Part shown: piece by piece, positions 15,906 through 25,069 of the stretch
Layout of the letters: each line of letters starts with the position of its first letter
Numbering within the stretch: position 1 is the first letter of the stretch
From: Shimazuella alba
GTDB lineage: Bacteria > Bacillota > Bacilli > Thermoactinomycetales > Thermoactinomycetaceae
Assembly: GCF_009831235.1 (NCBI RefSeq)
Contig: NZ_WUUL01000018.1
Span: 1-59,952, forward strand
Reading direction: 5' to 3'
Length of the DNA stretch: 59,952 nt
Position numbers and translations under genes: made by a program
The notes under the pieces: generated by a model
What the model saw: only the letters and a program-made list of their open reading frames with translations
What the model was told of the DNA's origin: nothing
Database searches by the model: none

Positions 15906-17342
15906 CTAATTCGCAAATCCATATGAATCAGCAAATAGCTCAAGACTTCCCCATCTCGTTTCCCGACTTACGCCACTTTCTTTGATCCCTGGAAAATCGA
16001 GATGCAAATCTTGAAAAACAGTATGATTATTGTGAAAGACAGCTCCTGCCTGTATACGGTCCGCTAACCTCATTGCTTTTTCTTCGTCTTCCGTCCAAAC
16101 TGATGCTCGCAATCCGAATATGGTATCATTCGCCCATGTAATAGCCTCTTCTTCATCACTATAGGTGATGATTGGTATCACTGGTCCAAATTGTTCACAG
16201 CGAACAATTTCCTCTGTTTGTGTTACACCTGTAACAATATGTGGCAAAATAAAATACCCTTCTTCCCAAGTTTCTGGGTCTAACGCTCTTCCTGTTTCGA
16301 TCACATTTGCTCCAGAGGATTTCGTGCTTTTAATCAGATCCGACACATATGTGAATTGTTTTTTATTGTTTAGGGGACCCATATTGGCATCTGGTATAAG
16401 TCCATTTCCGACAATTACACGGTTACATTCATTGGTCAACTTCTCCACCAGTTCATCAGCACGAGATTGGGGCACATAAATTCGTTTAATCGCAGAGCAA
16501 ACTTGTCCAGCAGCTCGAAGTACTCCACCTCGCAGGCGAGTAAGTGCTGTTTGATCTAGTACTACATCTGGCAGAAGAACAGCAGGATCATTCCCGCCAA
16601 GTTCCATATATAGCTTGGTTAGCGTATCTGCTGATGTCTTCATCAATGTTTTCCCTGTATCTGTTCCCCCAACAAACGAGATGGTCCGAACTCGTGAATC
16701 TCGTGACAGGATATCTCCAATCATCGCACCGGAACCAGTTATGATATTGATCACACCTGGTGGAAAATGTTCTGCGACTGTTTTTAACAGAGTCATGACG
16801 GTTAGCGGGCAGTTGGATGCTGGTTTTACTACTACTGTATTTCCAGCGAGGATAGCAGGTATGACACGTTTAAAAGTCAATAAAACGGGAGAATTCCAAG
16901 GTGTAATAACAGCAGCTACTCCTCTTGGGCGTCTTCTGATTTGTACTTTTTGTCCTCCGCTCCGCTCTTCTGGTTTCCACCACTGGATAACCGCCTCTGC
17001 TCCTTGCGTCATCACATCCACACATCGCATGATATCTTTTTTGGCTTCTACAAGTACTTTTCCATTTTCACGCACATAGAGGGAAACATTTTCTTCGACA
17101 ATCGGTTTGATCGCTGCTGCCGCTTGCAGCATTCGATTTGCGCGGTCCTCTACGGAAGTTGTCGACCATGTATGAAATGCTTTTTCACTGGAGTCGATTG
17201 CCTCTGTGCATTCTTGTTCGGAAACAAGTGCAACTTCTCCAACTAGTTCATGAAATTTTGCTGGATTATAGATGCTCGTGCGGTTTGATGCTTCTTTCCA
17301 CTCTCCATGAAGGAGATATTTACCTGAAACAAATGGAAACAT
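15906..17342 (-). CDS. NAD(P)-dependent aldehyde dehydrogenase
   Basis: The 478-residue protein has the full ALDH core: 'TPWNSP' with Asn150, 'VVKPAS' with Lys173, 'ELGGND' with Glu247 and catalytic Cys282 in 'AAGQVCSAIKRIYV'. It resembles benzaldehyde or semialdehyde dehydrogenases. Next to a ThDP decarboxylase-like enzyme it would oxidise an aldehyde released by decarboxylation, an inference from order only. The ATG at 17342 is preceded by AAAAGGAGGAGAGGAC. Confidence 0.9.
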   Translation of the reverse strand: MFPFVSGKYLLHGEWKEASNRTSIYNPAKFHELVGEVALVSEQECTEAIDSSEKAFHTWSTTSVEDRANRMLQAAAAIKPIVEENVSLYVRENGKVLVEAKKDIMRCVDVMTQGAEAVIQWWKPEERSGGQKVQIRRRPRGVAAVITPWNSPVLLTFKRVIPAILAGNTVVVKPASNCPLTVMTLLKTVAEHFPPGVINIITGSGAMIGDILSRDSRVRTISFVGGTDTGKTLMKTSADTLTKLYMELGGNDPAVLLPDVVLDQTALTRLRGGVLRAAGQVCSAIKRIYVPQSRADELVEKLTNECNRVIVGNGLIPDANMGPLNNKKQFTYVSDLIKSTKSSGANVIETGRALDPETWEEGYFILPHIVTGVTQTEEIVRCEQFGPVIPIITYSDEEEAITWANDTIFGLRASVWTEDEEKAMRLADRIQAGAVFHNNHTVFQDLHLDFPGIKESGVSRETRWGSLELFADSYGFAN

Positions 17343-17356
17343 GTCCTCTCCTCCTT

Positions 17357-19048
17357 TTATGATAGTTTTTTGGGACGAAAAGCCTCCGCTGCTCCAGGAG
17401 GACCACCAAAAGGTTTAGCCATCGGTCCCACTGCTTCCATATCTACCACGATGATGGATGGCTTTTTGCGATTGATCGCAGTTTCTAATTCGGAAATAAA
17501 CGCTGTTGCATCACCGATACGCTTCGCCTCATAGCCCATTGCTTGTCCTAGCTGTACAAAATCAGGGCTTAAAAGATCAACGGCCACCTGTCTTCCATAT
17601 GCAGCATCTTGAATATTTCGCAGCACACCGTATCCAGAATCATCAAATAAAACAACAATGAGTGGCAGAGATTCTTGACTAGCAGTCACCATTTCCCCGA
17701 CATTTACCATAAAACCACCATCACCAGCCATCAATACTACAGTTCGATCTTTTCGACCCATCTGTGCACCAATAGCCGTCGGCAAACCTTGTCCAATTCC
17801 ACCGCCAGAAGCATGTATGGAAGTTCGAGGTTCATAAATTTCAAATAATCGGCTTCCCCATACATTTGCTGGAACGGTAACATCTCGGACTAAAATAGTA
17901 TCTTTTGGTAATACACGGCGCATACCTTCCACAAACTGCTCATAAGGGCCTAAAGTTACACGTAACTGTGTACGGATCTCTTCTCGAACACTCGTAACTT
18001 CTGCTTGATATGCGGTAGAAGTGGAAAGTTCTTCTTTCTTTATTTTATGCAAAATTGCTTTTACGATCTGTTTTGCATCACCGATTAAACTATGAGCTAC
18101 TGGATAATTTCGATTGAATGCTAGGTAGTCGACATCAATATTGATATGTTTGCATTCAATCTGTATTTTCCAATTTGCAGTTTCATTGCTGCGGAATCGT
18201 ACACCAATGCTCAAAACCAAATCTGCTTTTTGAACCAAATTTCTAACTTGTTGATAACTAGCAAAATGCCCGATACATAGTGGGTGATCTTCAGGAATAC
18301 TACCTTTGCCTGATTGACTTGTGATGACAGCAGCTCCCAGTAATTCCGCAAGTTTCGTTACTTCGTCTGAAGCCTCAGCGGAAATAACTCCTCCGCCTGC
18401 CCATATTATTGGTCTTGTTGCATTGGTTAGTTCCTCGATTACTTCTTGGGGCAAATGCACATGTTTGGAGCAGCATGAAGAGATTTTTTCTACATCGATC
18501 AGAGAGACAGATTTCGGGATGATCGCTGACTGATAATTAATCGGAATTTGAATGGTCACAGGTCCTGTAGGTGCTGCATTTGCCTCTTCGATCGCCTTAC
18601 GCGTAAAAGCGGAAGCTTGGTCAGGTCTCTTTAATTCAAGTGCTAGTTTGCTGCAGCCTTCCATCATTTGCAACTGATCTTTCATCTCATGAATATACCC
18701 TCGTCCTGTGCCAATATAGGAAGAGTCCACTTCACCCGTGATATGAAGCAACGGCACACCAGCACTCCACGCCTCCACTAATGAACCTGCCGCATTCCCA
18801 GCTCCTGTACCTGTACTCGTTATGACAACACCTAATTTCCCAGTTGCTCTTGCATACCCATCTGCCATATTGACAGCACCGCTTTCGCCACGTGCTGTGA
18901 CAGGATGAATTCGTCCGTCTCGGTGAATCGCATCATAGATCGGCATATTATGGATGCTCACAATTCCAAACACAACTTCTACACCAGCTTGAACCAATTC
19001 TTCTACAATCGCATCTGCAACTGTATACGTGTTTTCTTGTGTGTTCAT
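17357..19048 (-). CDS. ThDP-dependent enzyme, benzoylformate decarboxylase/acetolactate synthase-like
   Basis: The 563-residue protein has the three-domain layout of the family: an N-terminal PYR domain with the cofactor-activating glutamate (Glu55 in 'TARGESGAVN'), a central domain, and a C-terminal PP domain with 'GDGGFMVNVGEM' (442-). The usual Asn ending the ThDP motif is replaced by 'FDDSGYGV' (Asp469-Asp470), still able to ligate Mg. Decarboxylation of a 2-oxo acid is most likely; carboligation or acetolactate chemistry is less likely in this context. It sits between the aldehyde dehydrogenase and an atypical SDR. Confidence 0.85.
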   Translation of the reverse strand: MNTQENTYTVADAIVEELVQAGVEVVFGIVSIHNMPIYDAIHRDGRIHPVTARGESGAVNMADGYARATGKLGVVITSTGTGAGNAAGSLVEAWSAGVPLLHITGEVDSSYIGTGRGYIHEMKDQLQMMEGCSKLALELKRPDQASAFTRKAIEEANAAPTGPVTIQIPINYQSAIIPKSVSLIDVEKISSCCSKHVHLPQEVIEELTNATRPIIWAGGGVISAEASDEVTKLAELLGAAVITSQSGKGSIPEDHPLCIGHFASYQQVRNLVQKADLVLSIGVRFRSNETANWKIQIECKHINIDVDYLAFNRNYPVAHSLIGDAKQIVKAILHKIKKEELSTSTAYQAEVTSVREEIRTQLRVTLGPYEQFVEGMRRVLPKDTILVRDVTVPANVWGSRLFEIYEPRTSIHASGGGIGQGLPTAIGAQMGRKDRTVVLMAGDGGFMVNVGEMVTASQESLPLIVVLFDDSGYGVLRNIQDAAYGRQVAVDLLSPDFVQLGQAMGYEAKRIGDATAFISELETAINRKKPSIIVVDMEAVGPMAKPFGGPPGAAEAFRPKKLS

Positions 19049-19065
19049 AAGTTCAACTCTCCCAA

Positions 19066-19857
19066 TTACAGTGCTTTTCCTATACCGCCAGCTACCTCGA
19101 TCGTTGTTCCAGTGACATAACTAGCACCTGATGACGCAAGATATAATATCGCACTTGCAACTTCTTCTGCTTTGCCAACTCGACCTAGTGGAATGCTGCG
19201 TTTTTTTGCTAGATCTTCATAATATGCTTCTGGCTCCATATCAGGGGCATTTTGCAAACGTCTTCGTTCCCATTGATCGGTCTGAATAACACCTAAACTA
19301 ACAGAATTAACCAAGATGTTATCTGCTGCCAACTCATGAGCCAAACTTTTGCTTAAGTTCAATAATCCTGCTCTTGTCGCAGCAGTTGCAACCATATGAG
19401 GTTCTGGTTCTTTTGACAAGGTAGCATTGATATTAATAATCCGTCCGCCACCTTGTTCTTTCATATATGGATAAGCAGCTCTTACTGCAAAAATAATGGC
19501 GTGGTATTTCAGTTTTATCTGTTCTTCCCATTGATCGTTCGTTATATCAAAAAAGTGCCCCATCACACTACGACCTGCTGAATTTACAAGAACATCCAGT
19601 TGATGAAACTTTTGTATGGCTGCTTTCACTACTTCTTTGACATCGTTTTCCATTGTCACATCACACTTTTTTGCGAGTACTTTTTCCTTCGCATGGAAAC
19701 TTCCTAACTTTTTAGCTGCTTCATCAAGTCGATATGGATCACGTCCACCAATCACGACCTTTGCTCCTTCTTGTAAAAACATCTCAGCAGTTTTAAGACC
19801 TACGCCGGAACTGCCGCCCATGATGAGAACTACTTTATCTTTCAGTCCATAATCCAT
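19066..19857 (-). CDS. Atypical SDR lacking the Tyr-x3-Lys pair
   Basis: The 263-residue protein has a normal cofactor site ('MGGSSGVG') and 'VNSAGRS', but the catalytic region reads 'HMVATAATRAGLLNLSK', where the Tyr and Lys of the usual YxxxK appear as Thr and Arg, and the Ser region reads 'ININAT'. This matches the BKR-like SDR subgroup with a degenerate active site. It may use other residues or act as a binding subunit. I use the ATG at 19857; the frame opens at a TTG at 19875 whose ribosome site is no better. Confidence 0.8.
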   Translation of the reverse strand: MDYGLKDKVVLIMGGSSGVGLKTAEMFLQEGAKVVIGGRDPYRLDEAAKKLGSFHAKEKVLAKKCDVTMENDVKEVVKAAIQKFHQLDVLVNSAGRSVMGHFFDITNDQWEEQIKLKYHAIIFAVRAAYPYMKEQGGGRIININATLSKEPEPHMVATAATRAGLLNLSKSLAHELAADNILVNSVSLGVIQTDQWERRRLQNAPDMEPEAYYEDLAKKRSIPLGRVGKAEEVASAILYLASSGASYVTGTTIEVAGGIGKAL

Positions 19858-19879
19858 GAGTCTCACTTCTTTCAACGAC

Positions 19880-20794
19880 TTATTTCTTTGCTTTATCTGC
19901 TGCCCATCCTTTGTCAGGGGTTCCTCCCATTGCTTTACGTGCTTCAGGAGTAGGTGGACCTGCGACCATCCAAAGATCCATCAAATGCGGAACACGTTTC
20001 CATACTACAGCTTCCCATTTGGATTCATCTTCAATTGTTGTCAAATAGCACGTATACTCCATCACAAACCCGCCTGGATCTTGAAAATAACAGAAAATAT
20101 TATTCCCTGGACCATGTCGCCCTGGTCCCCAAATGGGCTCATAATCTTTCTTTCGAACATTACTAATCCCACGCATTACTTGATCCACATTTTCCACTTC
20201 GTAAGCAATATGATTGACAGATGCATGACTTGCTTGATTAAAAGACAGCGAATGATGCTTTTTATTGCATCGAATAAACACCATTTGATGTTCGCTCCAG
20301 TCAGACACTTTAAAACCAAGAATAGTAGTATAAAAATCTACCATTTTATCAATATCTGTTGTATTTAATACCACATGATTCAACACAACTGGATTTACAT
20401 TTTTACTGTTCCACTCAGTAGTGTGAATCTCTACCCAACAAGATAATTCCATACAACGATTTTCTGGATCTAAGAACCGAAAACCATATCCTTTACCAAA
20501 CTCATCCAAGTAGCCAGGTTCTTGTACAATCGGTACGCCTAGTTTCGTTAGTTTCTCAGCAGCTTGATCTACTGCAATCTTGTCTTGCATTCCAAAAGAT
20601 AGATGATGTAATCCTCTTTCTTCCCCTTCTATCAAATGCAAAATATGATTTTCTGAACCCGCCCCACGAAAGAAAGCTTCCGTTTCGCTTTGGAATAATA
20701 AATCTAAGCCCCATACATCCTCATAAAACTTCACTTGATCAGCTAGATTTGGTGTGATGAGACTGATATGCCGTAAGTGTGTAATTCCTAGCAT
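19880..20794 (-). CDS. Extradiol ring-cleavage dioxygenase, VOC type I
   Basis: The 304-residue protein has two VOC modules, as in catechol 2,3-dioxygenases. The active C-terminal module supplies the Fe(II) triad His140 ('VLNHVVLN'), His195 ('SVNHIAYEV') and Glu246 ('FVMEYTCYL'), with 'WGPGRHGPGNNIFCYFQDP' as the substrate loop. It should open the catechol ring next to its hydroxyls. TTGGGAGGT ten bases upstream sets the ATG at 20794; the longer frame starts at a TTG inside that ribosome site. The gene lies 22 bases before the SDR. Confidence 0.88.
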   Translation of the reverse strand: MLGITHLRHISLITPNLADQVKFYEDVWGLDLLFQSETEAFFRGAGSENHILHLIEGEERGLHHLSFGMQDKIAVDQAAEKLTKLGVPIVQEPGYLDEFGKGYGFRFLDPENRCMELSCWVEIHTTEWNSKNVNPVVLNHVVLNTTDIDKMVDFYTTILGFKVSDWSEHQMVFIRCNKKHHSLSFNQASHASVNHIAYEVENVDQVMRGISNVRKKDYEPIWGPGRHGPGNNIFCYFQDPGGFVMEYTCYLTTIEDESKWEAVVWKRVPHLMDLWMVAGPPTPEARKAMGGTPDKGWAADKAKK

Positions 20795-20861
20795 AATGGT
20801 ATAACCTCCCAACTTATGAAAAGGAAGGGCTCTTAATAGAGCCCTATGGTAACGTTATCAT

Positions 20862-21401
20862 TTATTTGTTCGCAGCAGCGGCTTTCGCTTTTTGTCGTTC
20901 GATGCGAATTTTTTCCAATTCACTTCCTTCATGGTAAGTAGGCAATTGGGGTTTTTTGGTTCCGATCATAACAAGGAACAAAGCTTCTTCATCTGTATGA
21001 TTTTTTATTCCCCGATAAACACCTGGAGGTGTAGAGATACAATCCCTTGTATCAAGTGGGATTTCATATACTTCTTCGCCATCTTTTTCTTGAATGAGAG
21101 CAATAGCTTTTCCTTTTATGACAAAAAATACTTCTTCTACATCATGATGCAAATGAAGTGGACCCTCTGAACCTGGAGGAAGAAGCATGGTGCTTAACGT
21201 AAAACCTTCTGCTTTGATTACATTTTGATCATTATGCATGCCAGTACCTCCCCCGCCAATGTAGCGAATTTGTGCTCGACGATATTTAGGATCTACCTTT
21301 TCTTGGAAGGATAACACATTAAAATCAAATTCACGATCTTTTAGTCTGGCAACATATTTTTTTTCAAATTCCTGAACAAAACTAGATTTTTCTGTACTCA
21401 T
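20862..21401 (-). CDS. Cupin-domain protein
   Basis: The 179-residue protein has cupin motif 1 'GPLHLHHDVEEVFFVIKG' with its metal His and Glu residues. Motif 2 reads 'STPPGVYRGIKNHTDEEALF', where the usual His is missing or displaced. It is the first gene of the minus-strand arm. TGGAGGGTTTCAGCT precedes the ATG at 21401. A role as a ring-cleavage or hydroxyquinol-type dioxygenase helper is possible, but a storage or regulatory role cannot be excluded. Box 1 (21434-21457) lies just upstream. Confidence 0.8.
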   Translation of the reverse strand: MSTEKSSFVQEFEKKYVARLKDREFDFNVLSFQEKVDPKYRRAQIRYIGGGGTGMHNDQNVIKAEGFTLSTMLLPPGSEGPLHLHHDVEEVFFVIKGKAIALIQEKDGEEVYEIPLDTRDCISTPPGVYRGIKNHTDEEALFLVMIGTKKPQLPTYHEGSELEKIRIERQKAKAAAANK

Positions 21402-21433
21402 AGCTGAAACCCTCCATAATCCTCATAAGATAT

Positions 21434-21457
21434 GTTTTATATAAAAAACAATGTTTT
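21434..21457 (+). promoter_or_regulatory. Operator box 1 (probable IclR site)
   Basis: A 24-bp element starting GTTTTATATA and ending with the palindrome AAAACA-A-TGTTTT (21445-21457). It lies 12 bases downstream of the -10 of the minus-strand promoter. The element at 21710-21733 matches it at 21 of 24 positions in opposite orientation. Confidence 0.7.
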
Positions 21458-21469
21458 GCATTTGTTATT

Positions 21470-21499
21470 ATTCTAGTACCACCTGATGAATGATGTCAA
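21470..21499 (-). promoter_or_regulatory. Minus-arm promoter
   Basis: On the minus strand TTGACA (21499-21494) and TAGAAT (21475-21470) are 18 bases apart. This would drive the cupin-to-hydrolase arm. Confidence 0.7.
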
Positions 21500-21670
21500 C
21501 AATAATTATTTTATAATTTTAATCTGCTATCATTTTTCCATTAGTCTATTGATAACTTATAAAAAGAAACCAACAAAAAAATAGCGTTATGCTACGGTGT
21601 ATATAAATATTATGCAAATAAAGAGTATAGAAAATAAATATTTTTGATAATCGATAAAGGAAACACAATA

Positions 21671-21700
21671 TTGACAGTTTATAGGTACGGGTGATAGTAT
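21671..21700 (+). promoter_or_regulatory. Plus-arm promoter
   Basis: TTGACA (21671-21676) and TAGTAT (21695-21700) are 18 bases apart, the mirror of the divergent promoter. It should transcribe the MFS, dioxygenase and VOC genes. Confidence 0.7.
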
Positions 21701-21709
21701 CTTAATATA

Positions 21710-21733
21710 AAAACACTGTTTTATATACAAAAC
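21710..21733 (-). promoter_or_regulatory. Operator box 2 (probable IclR site)
   Basis: The plus strand reads AAAACA-C-TGTTTT (21710-21722) then ATATACAAAAC; its reverse complement matches box 1 at 21 of 24 positions. It lies 9 bases downstream of the plus-arm -10, a classic repressor position. Nothing else is seen between here and 21890 except the ribosome site. Confidence 0.7.
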
Positions 21734-21890
21734 AAAAATGAAATTCCTCATCAGAAAGGATGGATGAATTCCTAGTAAAACGAACGTAAAATCTCCTTTT
21801 CTATCTATAATTGTTGAAAGCGCTTCCTAAAGATATTCATCTTTGACCGTCTAGAAGTTTTTTTACTTGAGGAGCCAAGGAGGATTTTTC

Positions 21891-23159
21891 ATGTTAAGCA
21901 AACAAATGCGTTGGGTGTATATCGCTCTGCCGATTTTTATGTTTTGGTTTTTGGGTCAAACGGATAAATTAGGAATATCCATCATCCAAACAGATCCACA
22001 ATTTTTGCTGGATTTAGGACTTACTGGAGCAGATAAAAACGCCAAAATAGGTTTATTAACACTCGCTTTCACCATTGCTTACGCAGTATCCAATATTTTT
22101 TGGGGCTTTATCATAGATAAATTGGGTGCACGCAAAACTGCCATATTAGGTGTCTCTGTATGGACGATCACCATGGTTATGGCTGGTCTGTCTCAATCCT
22201 ATGAAACATTTATGTTAAGCCGGATTCTCCTTGGTCTTGGGGAAGGAATGATGATTCCTGTTTCAAACAAATTTATTTCCAATTGGTTTCATAAACGAGA
22301 AACTGGACGTGCTCAAGCTTCTTGGATTTCTGGTAACTACCTAGGTCCAGCCATTGGCACCTTTGTTCTATCCATCGTACTTGCTTCTTTACATTGGCAA
22401 GGAGCATTTTATTTCTTGGCATTATGTAACTTATTGATTAATATACCTATGTTTCTCTTCATGACTCGTGATCTGCCAGAAGAACACAAAGGTTTGAGTA
22501 AAGAAGAATTGGCTTATATTCGTGCAGGCTATACAAGAAAAGAAAAAAACTCCAATAAAAACACACAAAACTTTGCACAAGACTTCCGTTATTGGATTGT
22601 CTGGGTTGGGATGTTAGTGGCTTCCTTCCTATTCTTTGGACTTAGCATCTGGTTACCTACGTACTTGATTCAAGGAAAAAATTTCTCAGCAGATAGTATG
22701 ACAAGTATTACTTCCCTATCTTGGCTTTTTGCTCTCTCTTTCGTATTGATAAATGGTTACTTTGCAGATAAAACAAAACGACCTGCGTTACAAGCAACTC
22801 TCATGTTTGCTCTATGCGCCATTTTCTTAACTATCACCTTTACAACTTCAAATCCACTGTTAGCAGGGATTTGTTTGGGACTAGCTATGGGAACTCAAGG
22901 CGGCGTATTTCATCTGAGTAATTTGTTCATTGTAAAATACTCTACTCCAGAAACAGCAGGGAGAGCAGCTGGTTTAATGGGCTTCACCAATATTTTAGGC
23001 GGTTTCTCCAGCTATATTATGGGCTGGTTGCGTGATATTTCAAATGGAGACTTTGGTCCTTCTATCATTATGCTGATCATCGTTTCTATTGTCGGTTTTG
23101 TAGCTTACTTGTTCTCTTTAAAAAAAGAAGCCGAAGAAGTTCGTCTTTTAAAATCGTAA
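21891..23159 (+). CDS. MFS transporter, anion:cation symporter-like importer
   Basis: The 422-residue protein has about twelve membrane segments and the MFS loop motif 'GFIIDKLGARKTAILGVSVW'. 'GLGEGMMIPVSNKFISNWF' is typical of the ACS family, which imports hexuronates, phthalate, hydroxyphenylacetate and similar acids. AAGGAGGATTTTTC sets the ATG at 21891; eight extra upstream residues are unlikely. As first gene of the plus arm it probably imports the aromatic acid degraded by this cluster. Confidence 0.88.
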   Translation: MLSKQMRWVYIALPIFMFWFLGQTDKLGISIIQTDPQFLLDLGLTGADKNAKIGLLTLAFTIAYAVSNIFWGFIIDKLGARKTAILGVSVWTITMVMAGLSQSYETFMLSRILLGLGEGMMIPVSNKFISNWFHKRETGRAQASWISGNYLGPAIGTFVLSIVLASLHWQGAFYFLALCNLLINIPMFLFMTRDLPEEHKGLSKEELAYIRAGYTRKEKNSNKNTQNFAQDFRYWIVWVGMLVASFLFFGLSIWLPTYLIQGKNFSADSMTSITSLSWLFALSFVLINGYFADKTKRPALQATLMFALCAIFLTITFTTSNPLLAGICLGLAMGTQGGVFHLSNLFIVKYSTPETAGRAAGLMGFTNILGGFSSYIMGWLRDISNGDFGPSIIMLIIVSIVGFVAYLFSLKKEAEEVRLLKS

Positions 23160-23191
23160 TGAACGAAATCTAATAAAAGAAGGGATTATCT

Positions 23192-24496
23192 ATGATTAAA
23201 CCTGAAATTCGATTAGATGAGATGAAGCGAGAAGAGGTAGTAGAACATTTAAAGCAGACAGTTCGACCAGAAGAAGGCGTAATCCCAGCCTTTTTGTTGG
23301 GAGATCCTACCGTTTATAAGTTGGAGCATGAAAAAGTATTTATGAAGACTTGGGTCTTTCTAGGTCATGAATCGGAAGTCCCGAATAACGGCGATTATTT
23401 AACTCGTGATCTGGCTGGTTATTCTGTTATTATTGCCAGAGCAAATGATGGTGTCCTGCGTTCTTTCTACAATATGTGTACCCATAGAGGTATGAAATTA
23501 TGTCGCGCTGACAAAGGAAACAAATCGCAGTTTACTTGCCCATATCATGGCTTTAACTTTAAAAACACTGGGGAATTGATTGGTGTTCCTCTTCAGAAAA
23601 ACATTTATGGCGGACAGTTAGACTTTGATAAGTTGGCATTGCATGAAGTTACCATTGATACGTATAAAGGGCTTATCTTTGGAACATGGAACGATAATCC
23701 TGAGCCATTAAAAGAATTCCTTGGAGATTTTACATGGTATCTTGATATGGTAGTCGGCAGAGCAGAGATGGAGGTTTTGGGACCTCCTCAAAAATTTGTA
23801 GTTCACTCCCATTGGAAAATAGGGGCGGACAATTTTGTCAGTGACTCCTACCATACTATGGTCACACACGGTTCTATCGTTCAGTTAGGGATGGTTCCAA
23901 ATGCTACTTACTCGAAAAAAGGATACCAAGTTCACACGAAAAATGGTCATGGTGGAAATATCGGTATGCCAAATCCTGATTTCGCCTTTTTAGAAGAACT
24001 TATCCCAGAGTATAAAAAGAATCTATCACCTGAACAATTTGACGTAATGTCTAATGTAAAAAACATTATTGGAACTATTTTTCCAAACTTATCATGCTTG
24101 GTATCCCATACCAGCGTCAAAGGACAGCTCATTTCCAATACTACCCTTCGATTATGGAAACCGATAGCACACGATAAAATGGAAGTAATCACATGGTTCC
24201 TTGTAGAAAAAGACGCTCCTGAAGAATGGAAGAAACGTTCCCGAGAGTCGTATATTTTAACATTTAGTCCTTCTGGTATCTTTGAGCAAGATGATACAGA
24301 AGTATTTACAGATATTACAGCAACTGCAACTGGTGTAGTCCCGTATGCGAAAAATTTCAACTACAACTACACGATGGGTATGCATCGAACACCCGTAACA
24401 GACTTTCCTGGGCCCGGTGTGGTGTATGACGACAAGTTTTCCGAAGCAGGCTCTCGTAACTACTACCGTTACTGGTTAGATATGATGGGAAGGTGA
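23192..24496 (+). CDS. Rieske ring-hydroxylating dioxygenase, alpha subunit
   Basis: The 434-residue protein binds a [2Fe-2S] Rieske cluster through Cys96-x-His98 ('NMCTHRGMK') and Cys116-x2-His119 ('TCPYHGF'), and mononuclear iron through Asp218, His221 and His226 ('VSDSYHTMVTH'). It resembles the alpha subunits of HcaE/BphA1-type oxygenases that add O2 to an aromatic ring to give a cis-dihydrodiol. AAGAAGGGATTATCT precedes the ATG. The beta-subunit gene follows directly. No ferredoxin or ferredoxin reductase gene is present anywhere in the window. Confidence 0.93.
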   Translation: MIKPEIRLDEMKREEVVEHLKQTVRPEEGVIPAFLLGDPTVYKLEHEKVFMKTWVFLGHESEVPNNGDYLTRDLAGYSVIIARANDGVLRSFYNMCTHRGMKLCRADKGNKSQFTCPYHGFNFKNTGELIGVPLQKNIYGGQLDFDKLALHEVTIDTYKGLIFGTWNDNPEPLKEFLGDFTWYLDMVVGRAEMEVLGPPQKFVVHSHWKIGADNFVSDSYHTMVTHGSIVQLGMVPNATYSKKGYQVHTKNGHGGNIGMPNPDFAFLEELIPEYKKNLSPEQFDVMSNVKNIIGTIFPNLSCLVSHTSVKGQLISNTTLRLWKPIAHDKMEVITWFLVEKDAPEEWKKRSRESYILTFSPSGIFEQDDTEVFTDITATATGVVPYAKNFNYNYTMGMHRTPVTDFPGPGVVYDDKFSEAGSRNYYRYWLDMMGR

Positions 24497-24501
24497 TGGA
24501 G

Positions 24502-25011
24502 ATGAATATAGAAACAATTACGGCGACTTATTTGTTTGAACGATGGTTATACAATGAAGCAAAAATCTTAGATGATATCGACTTTGATAGCTGGTTTGAC
24601 TTGCTTCATCCAACCTTGCGTTATCAAATGCCCGTTCGTGTCAACAAAGAAGGCATCGAACGGCCTGATTACTCTACTGATATGTATGCTTTTGATGATG
24701 ATATCGAAACGATGAAACTACGCATCGATCGTTTAAAAACCGATTATGCATGGGCAGAAATACCTCCCTCTCGTACTCGTCGGTTTGTCAGCAATGTGCA
24801 AATCCAAGAGTATCAGGAAAATAAAACGGCAGTCGTTCAAAGCTATCTTTTGATTTATCGAAATCGCTTAAACGATATTCATCATGACTTGATCTCTGGA
24901 GAACGTAATGATGAATTTACATATGTAGATGGAGCTTGGAAACTATCGAAACGTACATTCATCATTGATCAGACAACCATAAACACCAGAAATCTAGCGA
25001 TTTTTGTTTAA
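24502..25011 (+). CDS. Ring-hydroxylating dioxygenase, beta subunit
   Basis: The 169-residue protein has the NTF2-like fold typical of these small subunits: 'RWLYNEAKILDDIDFDSWFD', 'PTLRYQMPVRVNKEG', 'RTRRFVSNVQI' and C-terminal 'AWKLSKRTFIIDQT'. It packs with the alpha subunit as alpha3beta3. I use the ATG at 24502, eight bases after GGGAAGG; GTG 24493 and ATG 24496 are too close to that site. It begins five bases after the alpha stop, implying coupled translation. Confidence 0.9.
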   Translation: MNIETITATYLFERWLYNEAKILDDIDFDSWFDLLHPTLRYQMPVRVNKEGIERPDYSTDMYAFDDDIETMKLRIDRLKTDYAWAEIPPSRTRRFVSNVQIQEYQENKTAVVQSYLLIYRNRLNDIHHDLISGERNDEFTYVDGAWKLSKRTFIIDQTTINTRNLAIFV

Positions 25012-25069
25012 CCATCGGGAGATATTTCTCCCCTTTTTATTTGAAAAAATCGAAAAAGGAGTAGAGAAA

